Source of the DNA: an uncultured Opitutales bacterium
Lineage (GTDB): Bacteria > Verrucomicrobiota > Verrucomicrobiia > Opitutales > Intestinicryptomonadaceae
Direction: 5' to 3'
DNA: 64,000 nt
NCBI GenBank assembly: GCA_900545705.1
Contig: URAK01000011.1
Coordinates: forward strand, 1 to 64,000
The first letter of the stretch is position 1; the number at the start of each line of letters is the position of its first letter. The notes under the pieces are model-generated. The model made no database searches and was not told the origin of the DNA. It saw only the letters and a program-made list of their open reading frames with translations. Below are positions 27,184-36,954 of the stretch, piece after piece. The position numbers and the translations under genes were made by a program.

Positions 27184-29047
27184 TTTTGTCTTCGGGCACT
27201 TCCACTCCCTCGGTTTTTAGGCCGTGGAATTTTCTGTATTCTATTGTCTGCCGCGCCCCCATGTAGGACTTCAACAGTTTCGGGTCGGTTTTTAACATAT
27301 CAACCATTATCAAGCCGTCTATGCAGCTGCCGAACTCCGGATCCACATTGAAAGCAAGCAATTCGCCGTCGAGCTTCAAATAATGCTTAAGGAGCGTCGG
27401 TATGCCTTTGTTGTCAAATTCAATTTCAGAAACGAGCGCCGATATGTGCTCGATGTCGCTCGCGCAGCTCATGAGCGTCTGGCGGTCGACGTTTTTGAGT
27501 TTTAACTTCGGAGGCTTTTTAGCCTTCACGAACTTTGCAAGCTCCTCCGACGTCTTCTTTTCCGAGAGAAACTGCACTATCAAATCCTTTGATATGGAAT
27601 TGTACTCGGTGCTAATGCTTACCGGGCCGTACAAGGTTCTGTACTGAGGGTGCCTATATAAATACTCCCCTATTCCCCTCCATAAAATCGCAAGTGTCGA
27701 GCGCTTTTTCTGGTATTCGCTTACGATAAACGACCTCCCCATTTCGAGCGCCGGAGCAATACGCTCTATGAGCTCAGGGCGAATCTTAAACAAAGTCGAC
27801 GCGTAAAGTCCCTGCACGCCTATCGAATTTATTATTTTATCTGTGCGGCCAATGCGGTAAGCGCCGGCTATGCGCCTGTTTTCGGAGTCCCACATAAACA
27901 TATGCAGGTAGTACTGGTCGAACTCGTCGTTGTCGAAACTCTTTCCGGTGCCTTCGCCAACCTCGCGGAAAGTTTTTTCGCGCAGCCTCCCAATTTCCAC
28001 AAGCGTCCATTTTATCTGCCACGCCTCCGCGCAGTACACCGATATTTTCTCTCCGGACAACATTTTGCACGACTCCGGAAGCGCCGCTATTTCCCTTTCC
28101 ATCTTTTCCGGGGCTATCGGCAGAATAAGCTCCTGCATTTCCTTTTTCGGGAAAAATCTCTCCATGCTTTTGCGGAAAGCGGAAATTTGCTGGGCGGAAG
28201 CCCTTGTGCCCTTCGTGCTCTTGCCGCCCAAAATATAGGAGTTTATCCTGAGCCACCCGGCGAGCTCCTCGTCTGTCTTAAACCCCGCTATTTTACGCGG
28301 GGGTATTGGCGAGCCGACCCTCATTCTGACGGGTTCCCGCCCGCCCGCTGCAAACATTTCGCGAATTAGCTGCGCTGTCCTAAGCCTCGGGTGCACTAAT
28401 CCCGACAAATAAAAGAGCCACGAATTTCTCGCCTCAAAAAACACAGGCAGTATGGACGCGCCCGTGCGGCGGGCTATCTGAAATATATTAGTGTTCCATT
28501 CGGGGTCAGTTATACACCAATCGCCGGCGTGCAAGTAGGAAACCGTGCCCGACGGAAAGGTTCCCACGCAGCCGCCGTTTTTTAGATGTTTTACTATCTC
28601 CTTCATGGCGGACACATTTTGGGCGGTCGCCTTATTTCCCCCAAATGGGTTGACGGATATTGAACATTCGTTTATTTCGTCCATGGACGAAAGTAGCGAA
28701 TTTAGAATCATTTTTGCGTCTTTGCGCACTCGCGTTAGAACCGCCCCGAGAATTATTCCGTCCACGCAGCCGAGGGGGTGGTTTGATACGACCACAAGCG
28801 GCCCCGTCTTCGGGATTTTGGCAATCTCGTCGGGATCCGCCTCGAAGCGTATTGAAAGCACGTCTATCGCGCGCTCGAAGAAATTTCGGCCGTCGTCCAT
28901 CGAGTGGAGGCGCACATACGCCTCGTTAAGCCTCGACAGCCCGAAAAACGACTCAACCGGCCTCTCGACCAGCCCATATAGGCGCGACAGCAGCGGATTT
29001 TTTATTCCGGCGCGCAAATCTATAATCTTCTTCAAACCTTCGGGCAT
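27173..29047 (-). CDS. PlsC-like / GNAT fusion, probable bifunctional aminolipid acyltransferase (OlsF-like)
   Basis: A 624-aa protein with two acyltransferase parts. N-terminal LPLAT domain, about residues 40-290: SNHPLGCVD has H90 and D96 in the HX5D form seen in hemolysin-related LPLATs, and FPSG is at 164-167. C-terminal GNAT-like domain, about 325-560: EIGRLREKTFREVGEGTG, DQYYLHMFMWD, and GVQGLYASTLFKI and EMGRSFIV, as in OlsB-type N-acyltransferases. In OlsF such fusions make ornithine lipids, with O- and N-acylation in one chain. The lipid headgroup here is unknown. It lies between cimA and the NSS transporter; overlap with the latter is 11 bp. Confidence 0.75.
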   Translation of the reverse strand: MPEGLKKIIDLRAGIKNPLLSRLYGLVERPVESFFGLSRLNEAYVRLHSMDDGRNFFERAIDVLSIRFEADPDEIAKIPKTGPLVVVSNHPLGCVDGIILGAVLTRVRKDAKMILNSLLSSMDEINECSISVNPFGGNKATAQNVSAMKEIVKHLKNGGCVGTFPSGTVSYLHAGDWCITDPEWNTNIFQIARRTGASILPVFFEARNSWLFYLSGLVHPRLRTAQLIREMFAAGGREPVRMRVGSPIPPRKIAGFKTDEELAGWLRINSYILGGKSTKGTRASAQQISAFRKSMERFFPKKEMQELILPIAPEKMEREIAALPESCKMLSGEKISVYCAEAWQIKWTLVEIGRLREKTFREVGEGTGKSFDNDEFDQYYLHMFMWDSENRRIAGAYRIGRTDKIINSIGVQGLYASTLFKIRPELIERIAPALEMGRSFIVSEYQKKRSTLAILWRGIGEYLYRHPQYRTLYGPVSISTEYNSISKDLIVQFLSEKKTSEELAKFVKAKKPPKLKLKNVDRQTLMSCASDIEHISALVSEIEFDNKGIPTLLKHYLKLDGELLAFNVDPEFGSCIDGLIMVDMLKTDPKLLKSYMGARQTIEYRKFHGLKTEGVEVPEDKNEG

Positions 29048-29080
29048 ACGATTGAATAGTGGCGGATTCCTTCGGAAAAA

Positions 29081-30652
29081 TCAATCCTCTTTGGATAATT
29101 TGTATTCGAAAGAATCTTTTAGAGCCTCCCAAGAAGCGACTATGATGTTGTCCGAAGCACCGACAGTCCCCCAGATTTCGCCCTTCGAGTCCTTTGACTC
29201 TATCATTACGCGGGTTATTGCGTTTGTACCCGCGCCGCTGTCTATTATGCGCACTTTGAAGTCGGTCAGATCCATCGACATTATCGACGGGAATTTTTTT
29301 ACCAAAGCCTTACGCAACGCGAGGTCGAGGGCAGCGACAGGGCCGTGCGCCTCCGCAACAGTGTGCTCTATGTTGCCGTCTATTTCAAGCTTTACCGTCG
29401 CCTCGGACTTTGTCGTACCCGCAAGTTCATCGCGCTCGACTATCGCGCGGTAGCCGCGGACTTTAAAGTGGGGCTTGTATTTTTTTAAATATTTTGCGAG
29501 CAAAAGCCCGAAAGACGCATCGGCAGCCTCGTATTCGTACCCCCTAAATTCGAGTTCTTTGAGCTCGTCGAGAAATTCCTTTATGGCGGGGTCTTTTTGG
29601 TTCACGTCAAGCCCCATGTCCCTCGCCTTCATCATGACCGACGCCCTTCCCGACATATCGCTCACCAAAACCCTCGTTTTGTTTCCGACGAGCGACGGGT
29701 CGATGTGCTCGTAGCTGCGCTTTACCTTGTTCGCGGCGTCCGCATGCACCCCTCCCTTGTGCGCGAAGGACGAAGATCCGACGTACGGCAGGCGCGTATC
29801 GCTGCGCAAGTTCGCCATTTCATCGACAAACAGCGACAAGTCCCGGAGCTTTTTAAGATTCGCCGAGCACGAGAGTTCGCGGTTCATTTTTAGCGACAAA
29901 TTGGGGATTATTGTGCAAAGGTTCGCGTTCCCGTTTCTCTCGCCGATTCCGTTGAGCGTGCCCTGCACCATGAGCGCGCCGTTTTCGACGCCTATGAGCG
30001 AAAGCGCAACGCCCAAACCGGAATCGTTGTGGCAGTGCACTCCCACGGGGGTGTCACCCATAAATTCCACAGTTTTGCGGACGATTTCCGCAAATTTGCC
30101 CATCATGGTTCCCCCGTTTGTGTCGCAGAGGCAGACGCATTCGGCGCCGCCTCTTTTTGCGGCGGCGAGCGTTTGGAGGGCGTATTCAGGGTTATCCGCA
30201 TACCCGTCGAAATAATGCTCGGCGTCGTATATTACTTTTACTCCCTTACTGACGAGATACGCCACGCTTTCCTCTATCATTTTAAGGTTTTCCTCGGGGG
30301 TGGTCTTTATTACCTCGGTGACATGCAAAAGCCACGTCTTCCCGAATATCGTGACGTACGGAGTGCCGGCCTCGAGAAGCAAAGCTATCTGCGGGTCCTC
30401 GGAGACTTTTATGTTGGCGCGGCGGGTCGAGCCGAACGCCGCTATTTTCGCGTGCTTTAAGCGCAGGTTTTTAGCCTGCTCGAAAAACGCCATATCGCGA
30501 GGGTTGGAACCCGGCCATCCACCCTCTATGAAGTCGATTCCAAAGCTGTCCATCTTCTCGGCGAGCCTGAGTTTCGCCGCGACCGAGAGGGATATGCCCT
30601 CGCATTGGGTTCCGTCTCTTAATGTTGTGTCGTATATAAAAATTTTTTTCAT
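29081..30652 (-). CDS. cimA: (R)-citramalate synthase
   Basis: A 523-aa enzyme of the HMGL/isopropylmalate synthase family that condenses pyruvate and acetyl-CoA to citramalate, the threonine-independent entry to isoleucine. YDTTLRDGTQCEGISLS at the N terminus, GVHCHNDSGLG and SSFAHKGGVHADA are diagnostic for CimA. The C-terminal LeuA-dimer-like regulatory domain (about 400-510) is where isoleucine feedback usually acts. It is downstream of thrC and followed by the aminolipid gene after 33 bp. So both routes to 2-oxobutyrate-derived isoleucine are supported here. Confidence 0.93.
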   Translation of the reverse strand: MKKIFIYDTTLRDGTQCEGISLSVAAKLRLAEKMDSFGIDFIEGGWPGSNPRDMAFFEQAKNLRLKHAKIAAFGSTRRANIKVSEDPQIALLLEAGTPYVTIFGKTWLLHVTEVIKTTPEENLKMIEESVAYLVSKGVKVIYDAEHYFDGYADNPEYALQTLAAAKRGGAECVCLCDTNGGTMMGKFAEIVRKTVEFMGDTPVGVHCHNDSGLGVALSLIGVENGALMVQGTLNGIGERNGNANLCTIIPNLSLKMNRELSCSANLKKLRDLSLFVDEMANLRSDTRLPYVGSSSFAHKGGVHADAANKVKRSYEHIDPSLVGNKTRVLVSDMSGRASVMMKARDMGLDVNQKDPAIKEFLDELKELEFRGYEYEAADASFGLLLAKYLKKYKPHFKVRGYRAIVERDELAGTTKSEATVKLEIDGNIEHTVAEAHGPVAALDLALRKALVKKFPSIMSMDLTDFKVRIIDSGAGTNAITRVMIESKDSKGEIWGTVGASDNIIVASWEALKDSFEYKLSKED

Positions 30653-30731
30653 TTTTTAATTATTTTACAGTTGAACGCTATCGCGCCTAAGCCAGAAATT
30701 ACCCTTGCGCCCGGCCGCATTCGCGGACGGG

Positions 30732-32090
30732 CTATCTAATGCCGTTTGAGCAGATGAAATCCCGTATCTTTTGGGTATCGGCGGGCATTAGGTATTTTTT
30801 GATTTCCTCTTTTTTCAATTTTTCAAGTATTTCTGATTTCGGAGAAAATCCGAGCGATTTCTCTATCAAATCCGGGAATTTCGCGGGGTGCGCCGTCGAG
30901 AGGACGACCGTGGGCGAATCCGGCAAATCTTTAAACGCGCACGCCGTGTGTGGGTCAATCACAGTGGAATACTTTTCCCACACGCGCCTGATTGCGGCGG
31001 GAATTTCGCTGTCCGTCATTTTTGAGGCCGAAAAATTCCCCGACTTGAAATCGTCGAAAACCCACTTCCCGCTCTTAGAGAACTCCGCCATTATCGAGCG
31101 AACCTTCCCGCAGTCTCCGTTCTCTGAAAAATATATGAACCTCTCGAAGTTGGAAGCCACTTGAATGTCCATAGACGGCGCATAGCTTGGCATTACTTTT
31201 GATACCTCGTAAACACCGGTGTTAAAAAGGCGGTATAAAATGTCGTTTTGATTGGTCGCCACCCGGAATCCGCCGCAAGCCATGCCGCACTTCCAAGCCA
31301 TCCAGCCTGCGAGAACATTCCCAAAGTTTCCGGTTGGAACGGCAAATACCGCGCTTTCACGGACTGACTCCGGAAGTTTTAACCATGCGTATATGTAATA
31401 GACGCACTGGGCTAGCACGCGCGCTAGGTTTATGGAATTTACCGCCGAAAGGCTCCACTCGGCCTTAAAATTCGTGTCCCCGAAGATGCGTTTTACTATC
31501 GCCTGGGCGTCGTCAAACGTTCCGTCTATTGCTATCGGAAATACGTTGGACGCCCCTGTGCAAGTCATCTGCCTCTCCTGCAACGGCGATATTCTGCCCT
31601 CCGGATACAATATGAAAATATTTACGCCCTTTTTTCCGAGAAGCCCGTTTATGGCGGCGCTGCCCGTATCGCCGCTTGTCGCCCCCAATACGTTCATCTT
31701 GCGCGAGGACTTCGAGAGCATATACTCGTATAAATTGCCTAGAAATTGGAGGGCAAAGTCCTTGAATGCAAGAGTCGGGCCGTGGTAGAGCTCGAGTAGC
31801 CAAAGAGAATCGTCCAGCTTTCTCAGCGGCGCAATCGCGGGGTCGTCAAATTTTTTGTACGAGCAGTCGACGATTTTCTTCAAGTCTCCATCAGGAATAT
31901 CTTCTGAAAAAAGCCTCAAAAATTCAAAGCACAAATCCGGATAAGAAAGCCCTTCCCAGCCTTTCAAAAGGCCGGAAATATCGGGCATATTTTCGGGAAC
32001 GTAAAGGCCTCCGTCAGGCGCAAGGCCCTCGGCTACGGCTTCGAGAAACGTTAGTTTGCGGCTTTCGCCGCAGGTGCTCGTGAATTTCAT
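30732..32090 (-). CDS. thrC: Threonine synthase
   Basis: A 452-aa PLP enzyme converting O-phosphohomoserine to threonine. The PLP lysine is K110 in GPTLAFKDFALQFLGN, and GATSGDTGSAAINGLLG and AVPTGNFGNVLAGW are conserved blocks. Length and the SxTGDTGSAA form fit the ThrC clade 2 (long form). It is upstream of cimA with a 79-bp gap. The thrA/thrB partners are not nearby, but lysC lies 1.3 kb further up. Confidence 0.96.
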   Translation of the reverse strand: MKFTSTCGESRKLTFLEAVAEGLAPDGGLYVPENMPDISGLLKGWEGLSYPDLCFEFLRLFSEDIPDGDLKKIVDCSYKKFDDPAIAPLRKLDDSLWLLELYHGPTLAFKDFALQFLGNLYEYMLSKSSRKMNVLGATSGDTGSAAINGLLGKKGVNIFILYPEGRISPLQERQMTCTGASNVFPIAIDGTFDDAQAIVKRIFGDTNFKAEWSLSAVNSINLARVLAQCVYYIYAWLKLPESVRESAVFAVPTGNFGNVLAGWMAWKCGMACGGFRVATNQNDILYRLFNTGVYEVSKVMPSYAPSMDIQVASNFERFIYFSENGDCGKVRSIMAEFSKSGKWVFDDFKSGNFSASKMTDSEIPAAIRRVWEKYSTVIDPHTACAFKDLPDSPTVVLSTAHPAKFPDLIEKSLGFSPKSEILEKLKKEEIKKYLMPADTQKIRDFICSNGIR

Positions 32091-32840
32091 TTTATATTTC
32101 CGACAGTATTGTTTTTCGCTCTTGCCATTTTACAACCCGCGGCGATTCGGACGCCGTCCGCGCGCGAATTGATTTATATCTATCATTTTTCAAAAGGTAC
32201 TTTATCCGAATTTTTATCCGCCTTTCAAATATTTTATGCAAAATCTTCTGTCTTGTTTGCATTTATATCGCATTGCGGGCATTTTTATTTAGAGCGCAAG
32301 CCAAAACCTGCGAATTTTTCTATGTTCGGCAAGCGCCATTCCGCCGTCTATCCCCTAAAATAATTCTACATTTGACCCGCATTTTTTATCTGGTGGAAAG
32401 CCTTTTGCGCGGAGGCTGGAGCCTGCGAAAGCCCAATGCAATAAAGTCCGCCGCCAAAATTATTTTTTTTCGCGCGTTTATGCCTTCCGAATATTTTTGT
32501 ATTTTAGAAAACCTCCCTGATAATAAACCGCAATATACTCTCTACCCAAGCCATCATTTCATTTGGCTGCCGCATGCGCCGACAATCCAAAAAGTTTTGC
32601 AAAAAAAAACATTTGCCGTTTTGCCGCACCATTCAATTCTTAAATTTATCTTTCCCATACGGCAGGTGCATTATTAAAGATTCTTTTTGCTTACGATATG
32701 CCCAATTACACCCGGCATTTGCAGTCGTATGCTCGCCTAAAAAAAAGCCTTCTTTTTCCACACTCTCCATCTTTTCCTAAAAAAAGCGCCAAACCTTGCG
32801 GCGCGTATTTTTTATAAGAAACGCTTTTTTTTATTATGTG
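32091..32840. other. Intergenic region upstream of thrC (no gene seen)
   Basis: About 750 bases with many stops on both strands. Frames of 68-134 codons on the plus strand overlap one another and have no family features. I see no T-box, leader peptide rich in Thr/Ile or other attenuator for thrC, though this is the region to test. Confidence 0.4.
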
Positions 32841-33118
32841 CAATATCGCCCGATAGATAAACTCCCTTTATGTCGGCTTTTGCCCTTCGTTGAAATAAAA
32901 GTATCGCGCAAAATTGTCCGAGGTATAAAACTCCCATTTCGGTCTGCTTTTGCCCTTGGCTGGATTTGAACGTGTGCGCTAAATTGTCCGCAATATAAAA
33001 CTCCCATTCGGTCGGCTTTTGTAATTAGTTTAAAATGAACTCGTCGCGCAACATCACCCTATATATAAAAACTCCATTTCAGAGCCTCTTTGCCAATGCC
33101 TCCCTATATTGACGCGGC
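32841..33118. repeat. Four diverged ~70-bp tandem repeat units
   Basis: Units begin at 32841, 32909, 32979 and 33049, so the period is 68-70 bp. Each begins with a C-A-rich segment containing a (T)TGTCCG-like core, then TATAAA(A)CTCCC and a GTCGGCTTTTG-like stretch, and a less conserved end. Units 2 and 3 are most alike; unit 4 is the most diverged. They lie between thrC and lysC. I find no coding potential that follows the repeat. Confidence 0.75.
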
Positions 33119-33390
33119 ATTTTATAAATCGCCACCCTTTTCGGAAATCCGCAAAGTTTTTTATTTGCGCCGCTATGCACGCCTTTACCAAAGCGGATTT
33201 AATAGGCTACCGGACTAACGCCGGAGGGCACTCCTTCCGTGCGCCTCCCGTTCAATCCCGCGCAGGTTCAGCTCAAAATTTTCCGCCTTGCGCCGCGCAA
33301 CCCCCGGGAAATTTTTTCGGCGGACAAAGCCCCTTATGCCTTAAAAATTTCCTTTAAAAAGCGCGCGGCGCGCCCGCCGATATAAAAGAG
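33119..33390. other. Intergenic region downstream of lysC
   Basis: About 270 bases containing no supportable gene. The GC-rich palindromic stretch at 33361-33379 lies just beyond the lysC stop and may act in transcript ending, but the stem geometry is poor. Confidence 0.35.
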
Positions 33391-34605
33391 CTATTTGTCG
33401 AGACCGAATGCCGCATGGAGGGCATTCGCAGCCTTGTCGGCGTCTTTAAGGTCGATTCCCACCGATATTTTTATCTCGCTCGTTGTGATGAGCTGCACGT
33501 TTATATCGTTGTCGGCGAGGGCGCGGAAGAATTTCGCGGCAACTCCGCTGTGGGAGCGCATGCCTGTCCCGATTACCGACACTTTTGCAATATCGCCGGT
33601 AAGCTGTGCCGACGCGCCGTCGAAAGTAGAGCAGAATTTATCGAGCAGGCTTTCCGCCTTTGCTGCGTCGTCTTTTGAGACTGTAAAAGTGAGATTCGCC
33701 AATCCTTCCCTCCCGATATTCTGGACAATCATATCCACGAGGATTCCCGCCTCGCCGAGTTCGCGGAAGATTTCCGCTGCGGCTCCCGGCTTGTCGGGTA
33801 TGTTTCTGACAGTCACTTTTGTCTGGTTCTTATCTACGGCGACGCCCGTTATTACGACGTCCTCCATTGATGGCACTTCTGATTTCACGATTGTTCCGGG
33901 TTCGTTATTAAAACTCGATCTTACTTCAAATACAACTCCGTGCTTCTGCGCGAATTCCACCGAGCGGGCCTGCATGACCTTCGAGCCGAGGGACGCCATT
34001 TCGAGAAGCTCCTCGTACGACATTTCTGGAATTTTTTTCGCGTTTTTTACTATGCGCGGGTCGGCAGTGTAAACTCCGCTGACGTCGGTGTATATTTGGC
34101 ATACGTCCGCCTTCATCGCCGCCGCGAGCGCTATTGCCGACAGGTCGCTGCCGCCGCGCCCGAGGGTCGTAACGTTTCCGTCGCCGTCCACCCCTTGGAA
34201 GCCCGCGACTATTACAACCTTGCCCTCGTCGAGGCATTTTTTTATGTCGCCGCCGGTGATTTCGACAATCCTTGCGCGTGTATGGGCGAAGTCCGTATGT
34301 ATTCCAGCTTGGGCTCCCGTGCGGGAAACCGCCTTTACGCCGAGAGAGTGGAGAGCCATTGCCGTCAGCGCTATCGTCTCCTGCTCGCCGACCGCGAGGA
34401 GCATATCCATTTCCCTTTCGTCGGGCATTGCATTTAGTGTTTTTGCGCGCGCAATTAAATCGTTAGTCACGCCGCTTCTGGCCGAAACCACAACTATTAC
34501 CTTGTGCCCGTCGTCGACAAAAGTTTTGATTCTCTTGGCGACGTTGAGAATTTTATCGGTGTTGCCGACGGACGTCCCGCCGTATTTTTGCACGATTAAT
34601 GACAT
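33391..34605 (-). CDS. lysC: Aspartate kinase
   Basis: A 404-aa aspartokinase, first step from aspartate toward lysine, threonine, methionine and diaminopimelate. VQKYGGTSVGN at the start, the GRGGSDLSAIALAA and YTDVSGVYTADPRIV blocks, and two ACT domains from about residue 265 (GVAVDKNQTKVTVRNIPDKPG, VSVIGTGMRSHSGVAAKFF). The two ACT domains indicate feedback control by lysine and/or threonine. It is monofunctional. No riboswitch-like structure is evident in the 189 bp upstream. Confidence 0.97.
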   Translation of the reverse strand: MSLIVQKYGGTSVGNTDKILNVAKRIKTFVDDGHKVIVVVSARSGVTNDLIARAKTLNAMPDEREMDMLLAVGEQETIALTAMALHSLGVKAVSRTGAQAGIHTDFAHTRARIVEITGGDIKKCLDEGKVVIVAGFQGVDGDGNVTTLGRGGSDLSAIALAAAMKADVCQIYTDVSGVYTADPRIVKNAKKIPEMSYEELLEMASLGSKVMQARSVEFAQKHGVVFEVRSSFNNEPGTIVKSEVPSMEDVVITGVAVDKNQTKVTVRNIPDKPGAAAEIFRELGEAGILVDMIVQNIGREGLANLTFTVSKDDAAKAESLLDKFCSTFDGASAQLTGDIAKVSVIGTGMRSHSGVAAKFFRALADNDINVQLITTSEIKISVGIDLKDADKAANALHAAFGLDK

Positions 34606-34794
34606 TTTTACGCCTTTTATAATATTAGCTCAAAAAATCAAATTTTTAAGCGGAAATGATGAAACTGTACGCGCGTTAGTCAATAATATTTATCCCGCAG
34701 CGAATATGCCCGCCTTGCAAAATCGGCGCAAGCGCGAACGGAATATATTGCAGCCTTTTGCCGTCGCAACTGCGGTAAAGTGGGATTTTTAACG

Positions 34795-36882
34795 CTAATC
34801 GGAAACTGTGTACAAAGACGGGTCTATTCCCTGCAAAAAGCGGCTTGGTTCGCGCATCTCAAAATTTCCGCCCATTACGCTCACCCGCGGATAAGATATT
34901 ACAAGATAATCCATAGCGCGCGTCGCGGCAACGTAAAACAGCCTGCGCTCCTCGTCCACATCGCCGTCTTCTATGCTCCTTTTTGTGGGGAAAAGCCCGT
35001 CGGCCGCGCTTATTAAAAAGACTACGGGAAATTCAAGACCCTTTGCCTGGTGAACTGTCATCAACCTCACCCTGTCGGTACCGCCCGACTGTTCCCCCTC
35101 CTCCGCCTCGGATATTTCAAGAGTGACGTTTGCGAGAAAATCTTCCATATTCGAGTATCTCGAAGCGTATTCAAAGAGCGAATCGAAGTCTTCGCAGCGC
35201 TCCTGCCAATCCTCGTAAATGGTCTTCATGGCATCTTTGTACCAACCCGAGCATGCGAGCTTCACGGCCTTCTGCGGAGACGACGGAGGTTCGTCAGTCT
35301 TCCCTGCTACGGCAGGCTCCACACTCTTTTTCGGCGCGCCCGAAAGCTCGTCGAGAAAATCCGCCTGTGAAAATCCCTCCGCACTCTCGGCTTTTCCCGC
35401 CGCTCCGTGCATGGATTCCGCCATTTTTGCGATTTTTGCAATGTCGCCTACCGCCTCGGCAAATATGTCGCGCGCCGCGCTTGGAACTTTCGACAAGACG
35501 CTTTTATTTAGCAGGGCGTCAAAAAATCCTATATTTTTCTTTTCGGCAAGCGCGCGCGCAGTAGAGAAAATTTTAAGGGCGGTCTTGTCGCCGACTTTCG
35601 GCAAAAACTTAACCACTCTGGTAAACGATACGCTATCCGATGGATTTGCCGCAAATTTAAGCTGCGCAACGACGTCTTTTACATGCGCCTGCTCGAAAAA
35701 TTTAAGGCCGCTTGTCATTGCAAACGGTATGGTTCTCTGCTGCAGTTGCAGCTGCATATCCATAGCCTGGAAGTGCGATCTGTACAATACGGCGATGTCT
35801 GAATATTTGCACCTTTGGGCGGAAACGAGCTCCGATATGGCGTCGCACACTCTCCTCGCCTGAGACACCCCGTCCATAGTGCGCATTACAAAGGGCTTCT
35901 CAAAGCCTCCGCGCGCAGGAATGAGCGTCTTTCGGTATGCCTCGTCTGAGCCCATTTCCGCCAATATTGAATTGGCGAACGCGAGTATTTGCGGGGTACT
36001 TCTGTAATTGCGCTCTATTTTATATATAAAAGCCGATGGATAGCGCTCCCTGAATCCGAGAATGTTTCCTATTTCAGCCCCGCGCCAAGAATATATGCAC
36101 TGTGCGTCGTCGCCAACAGCGCTTATCCGCCCGCGCGAGGCGAGAAGGTCGAGTATGTCGGACTGCAATTTATTGGTGTCCTGATATTCGTCCACCAGAA
36201 TATTCTTAAAGCGCGAGGAATATTTTTCGAGAATATCGGGGTTGTCGCGCAATAAAAAGTACCAAAGCTCTAGCAAATCGTCGAAATCGCACGAATTTGC
36301 CGCCCGCTTTTTATCGGCGTAATATTCGGCAATCTCCTCTATTTCACTATACGGCGATTCCAGCCAGGAGAACCGTTCCGCCATGGCGTCGCGAATTGCA
36401 GTGCGCGTGTTTCTTGCGTAGCTTATTATTTCCCGCAAAAGCTTTGGGCGCGGATTTGCCTTGTCAGCAAAATACGACGGAAAAATTTCGTTCACCGAAT
36501 TTTTTATAAGAGTCTCCGAATCGTCGGAGTCCAGTATCGTAAAATTCGGCGAAAGCCCGGCGGCTTCGGCCTCTATCCTCAAAAACCTGTTCCCGACCGA
36601 GTGGAAAGTTCCGCCCCAGAACTCCGACTCCCTAACCCCCGTAAGCGAATGTATGCGCGCGAGCATCTGCCCCGCCGCCTTGTTTGTGAACGTAAGCAAC
36701 AGAATTTCCCGCGGGGAAATTCCGCACTCCGAGATGAGCCACGCCACCCTGTAAGTCAGCGTGCGCGTCTTTCCCGAGCCCGCCCCCGCGAGGACGAGAG
36801 CCGGCCTGTCGCACGGCGAAGTGACCGCCGCGAGCTGGTCGGGATTCAATTCCCCTTCAAAATCTATGTCGAATCTATGCAC
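34795..36882 (-). CDS. UvrD/PcrA/Rep-type superfamily 1 ATP-dependent DNA helicase
   Basis: A 695-aa SF1A 3'-5' helicase: Walker A AGAGSGKT at residues 32-39, DEYQDTN (Walker B), VGDDAQCIYSWRGAE and TVHQAKGLEFPVVFL in motif order. It is shorter than E. coli UvrD (720 aa) and has a low-complexity, Ala/Ser/Pro-rich insert around residues 500-550. The start is GTG at 36882; the alternative is internal. It is the last gene of the thiS-thiF-nif3-aroQ run. Repair or replication restart is the family role. Confidence 0.92.
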   Translation of the reverse strand: MHRFDIDFEGELNPDQLAAVTSPCDRPALVLAGAGSGKTRTLTYRVAWLISECGISPREILLLTFTNKAAGQMLARIHSLTGVRESEFWGGTFHSVGNRFLRIEAEAAGLSPNFTILDSDDSETLIKNSVNEIFPSYFADKANPRPKLLREIISYARNTRTAIRDAMAERFSWLESPYSEIEEIAEYYADKKRAANSCDFDDLLELWYFLLRDNPDILEKYSSRFKNILVDEYQDTNKLQSDILDLLASRGRISAVGDDAQCIYSWRGAEIGNILGFRERYPSAFIYKIERNYRSTPQILAFANSILAEMGSDEAYRKTLIPARGGFEKPFVMRTMDGVSQARRVCDAISELVSAQRCKYSDIAVLYRSHFQAMDMQLQLQQRTIPFAMTSGLKFFEQAHVKDVVAQLKFAANPSDSVSFTRVVKFLPKVGDKTALKIFSTARALAEKKNIGFFDALLNKSVLSKVPSAARDIFAEAVGDIAKIAKMAESMHGAAGKAESAEGFSQADFLDELSGAPKKSVEPAVAGKTDEPPSSPQKAVKLACSGWYKDAMKTIYEDWQERCEDFDSLFEYASRYSNMEDFLANVTLEISEAEEGEQSGGTDRVRLMTVHQAKGLEFPVVFLISAADGLFPTKRSIEDGDVDEERRLFYVAATRAMDYLVISYPRVSVMGGNFEMREPSRFLQGIDPSLYTVSD

Positions 36883-36954
36883 TTAAAAAAATTTCGGGCG
36901 CTGAGCTTACGCGCCCGATAAACGCCGCATTAACAATTAAGCCGCCAAACGCCC

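Noticed and set aside
32951..32975. A GGATTTGAACG-like segment resembling a tRNA T-arm
   Set aside because: No acceptor stem or anticodon arm is found around it; it lies inside the 70-bp repeat unit.
33361..33379. GC-rich palindrome behind lysC as a terminator
   Set aside because: The possible stems are short (4 bp) and compete with each other; I could not define a stable hairpin.
34606..34794. Lysine riboswitch or other leader in front of lysC
   Set aside because: The sequence is AT-rich and I found no L-box-like conserved core.
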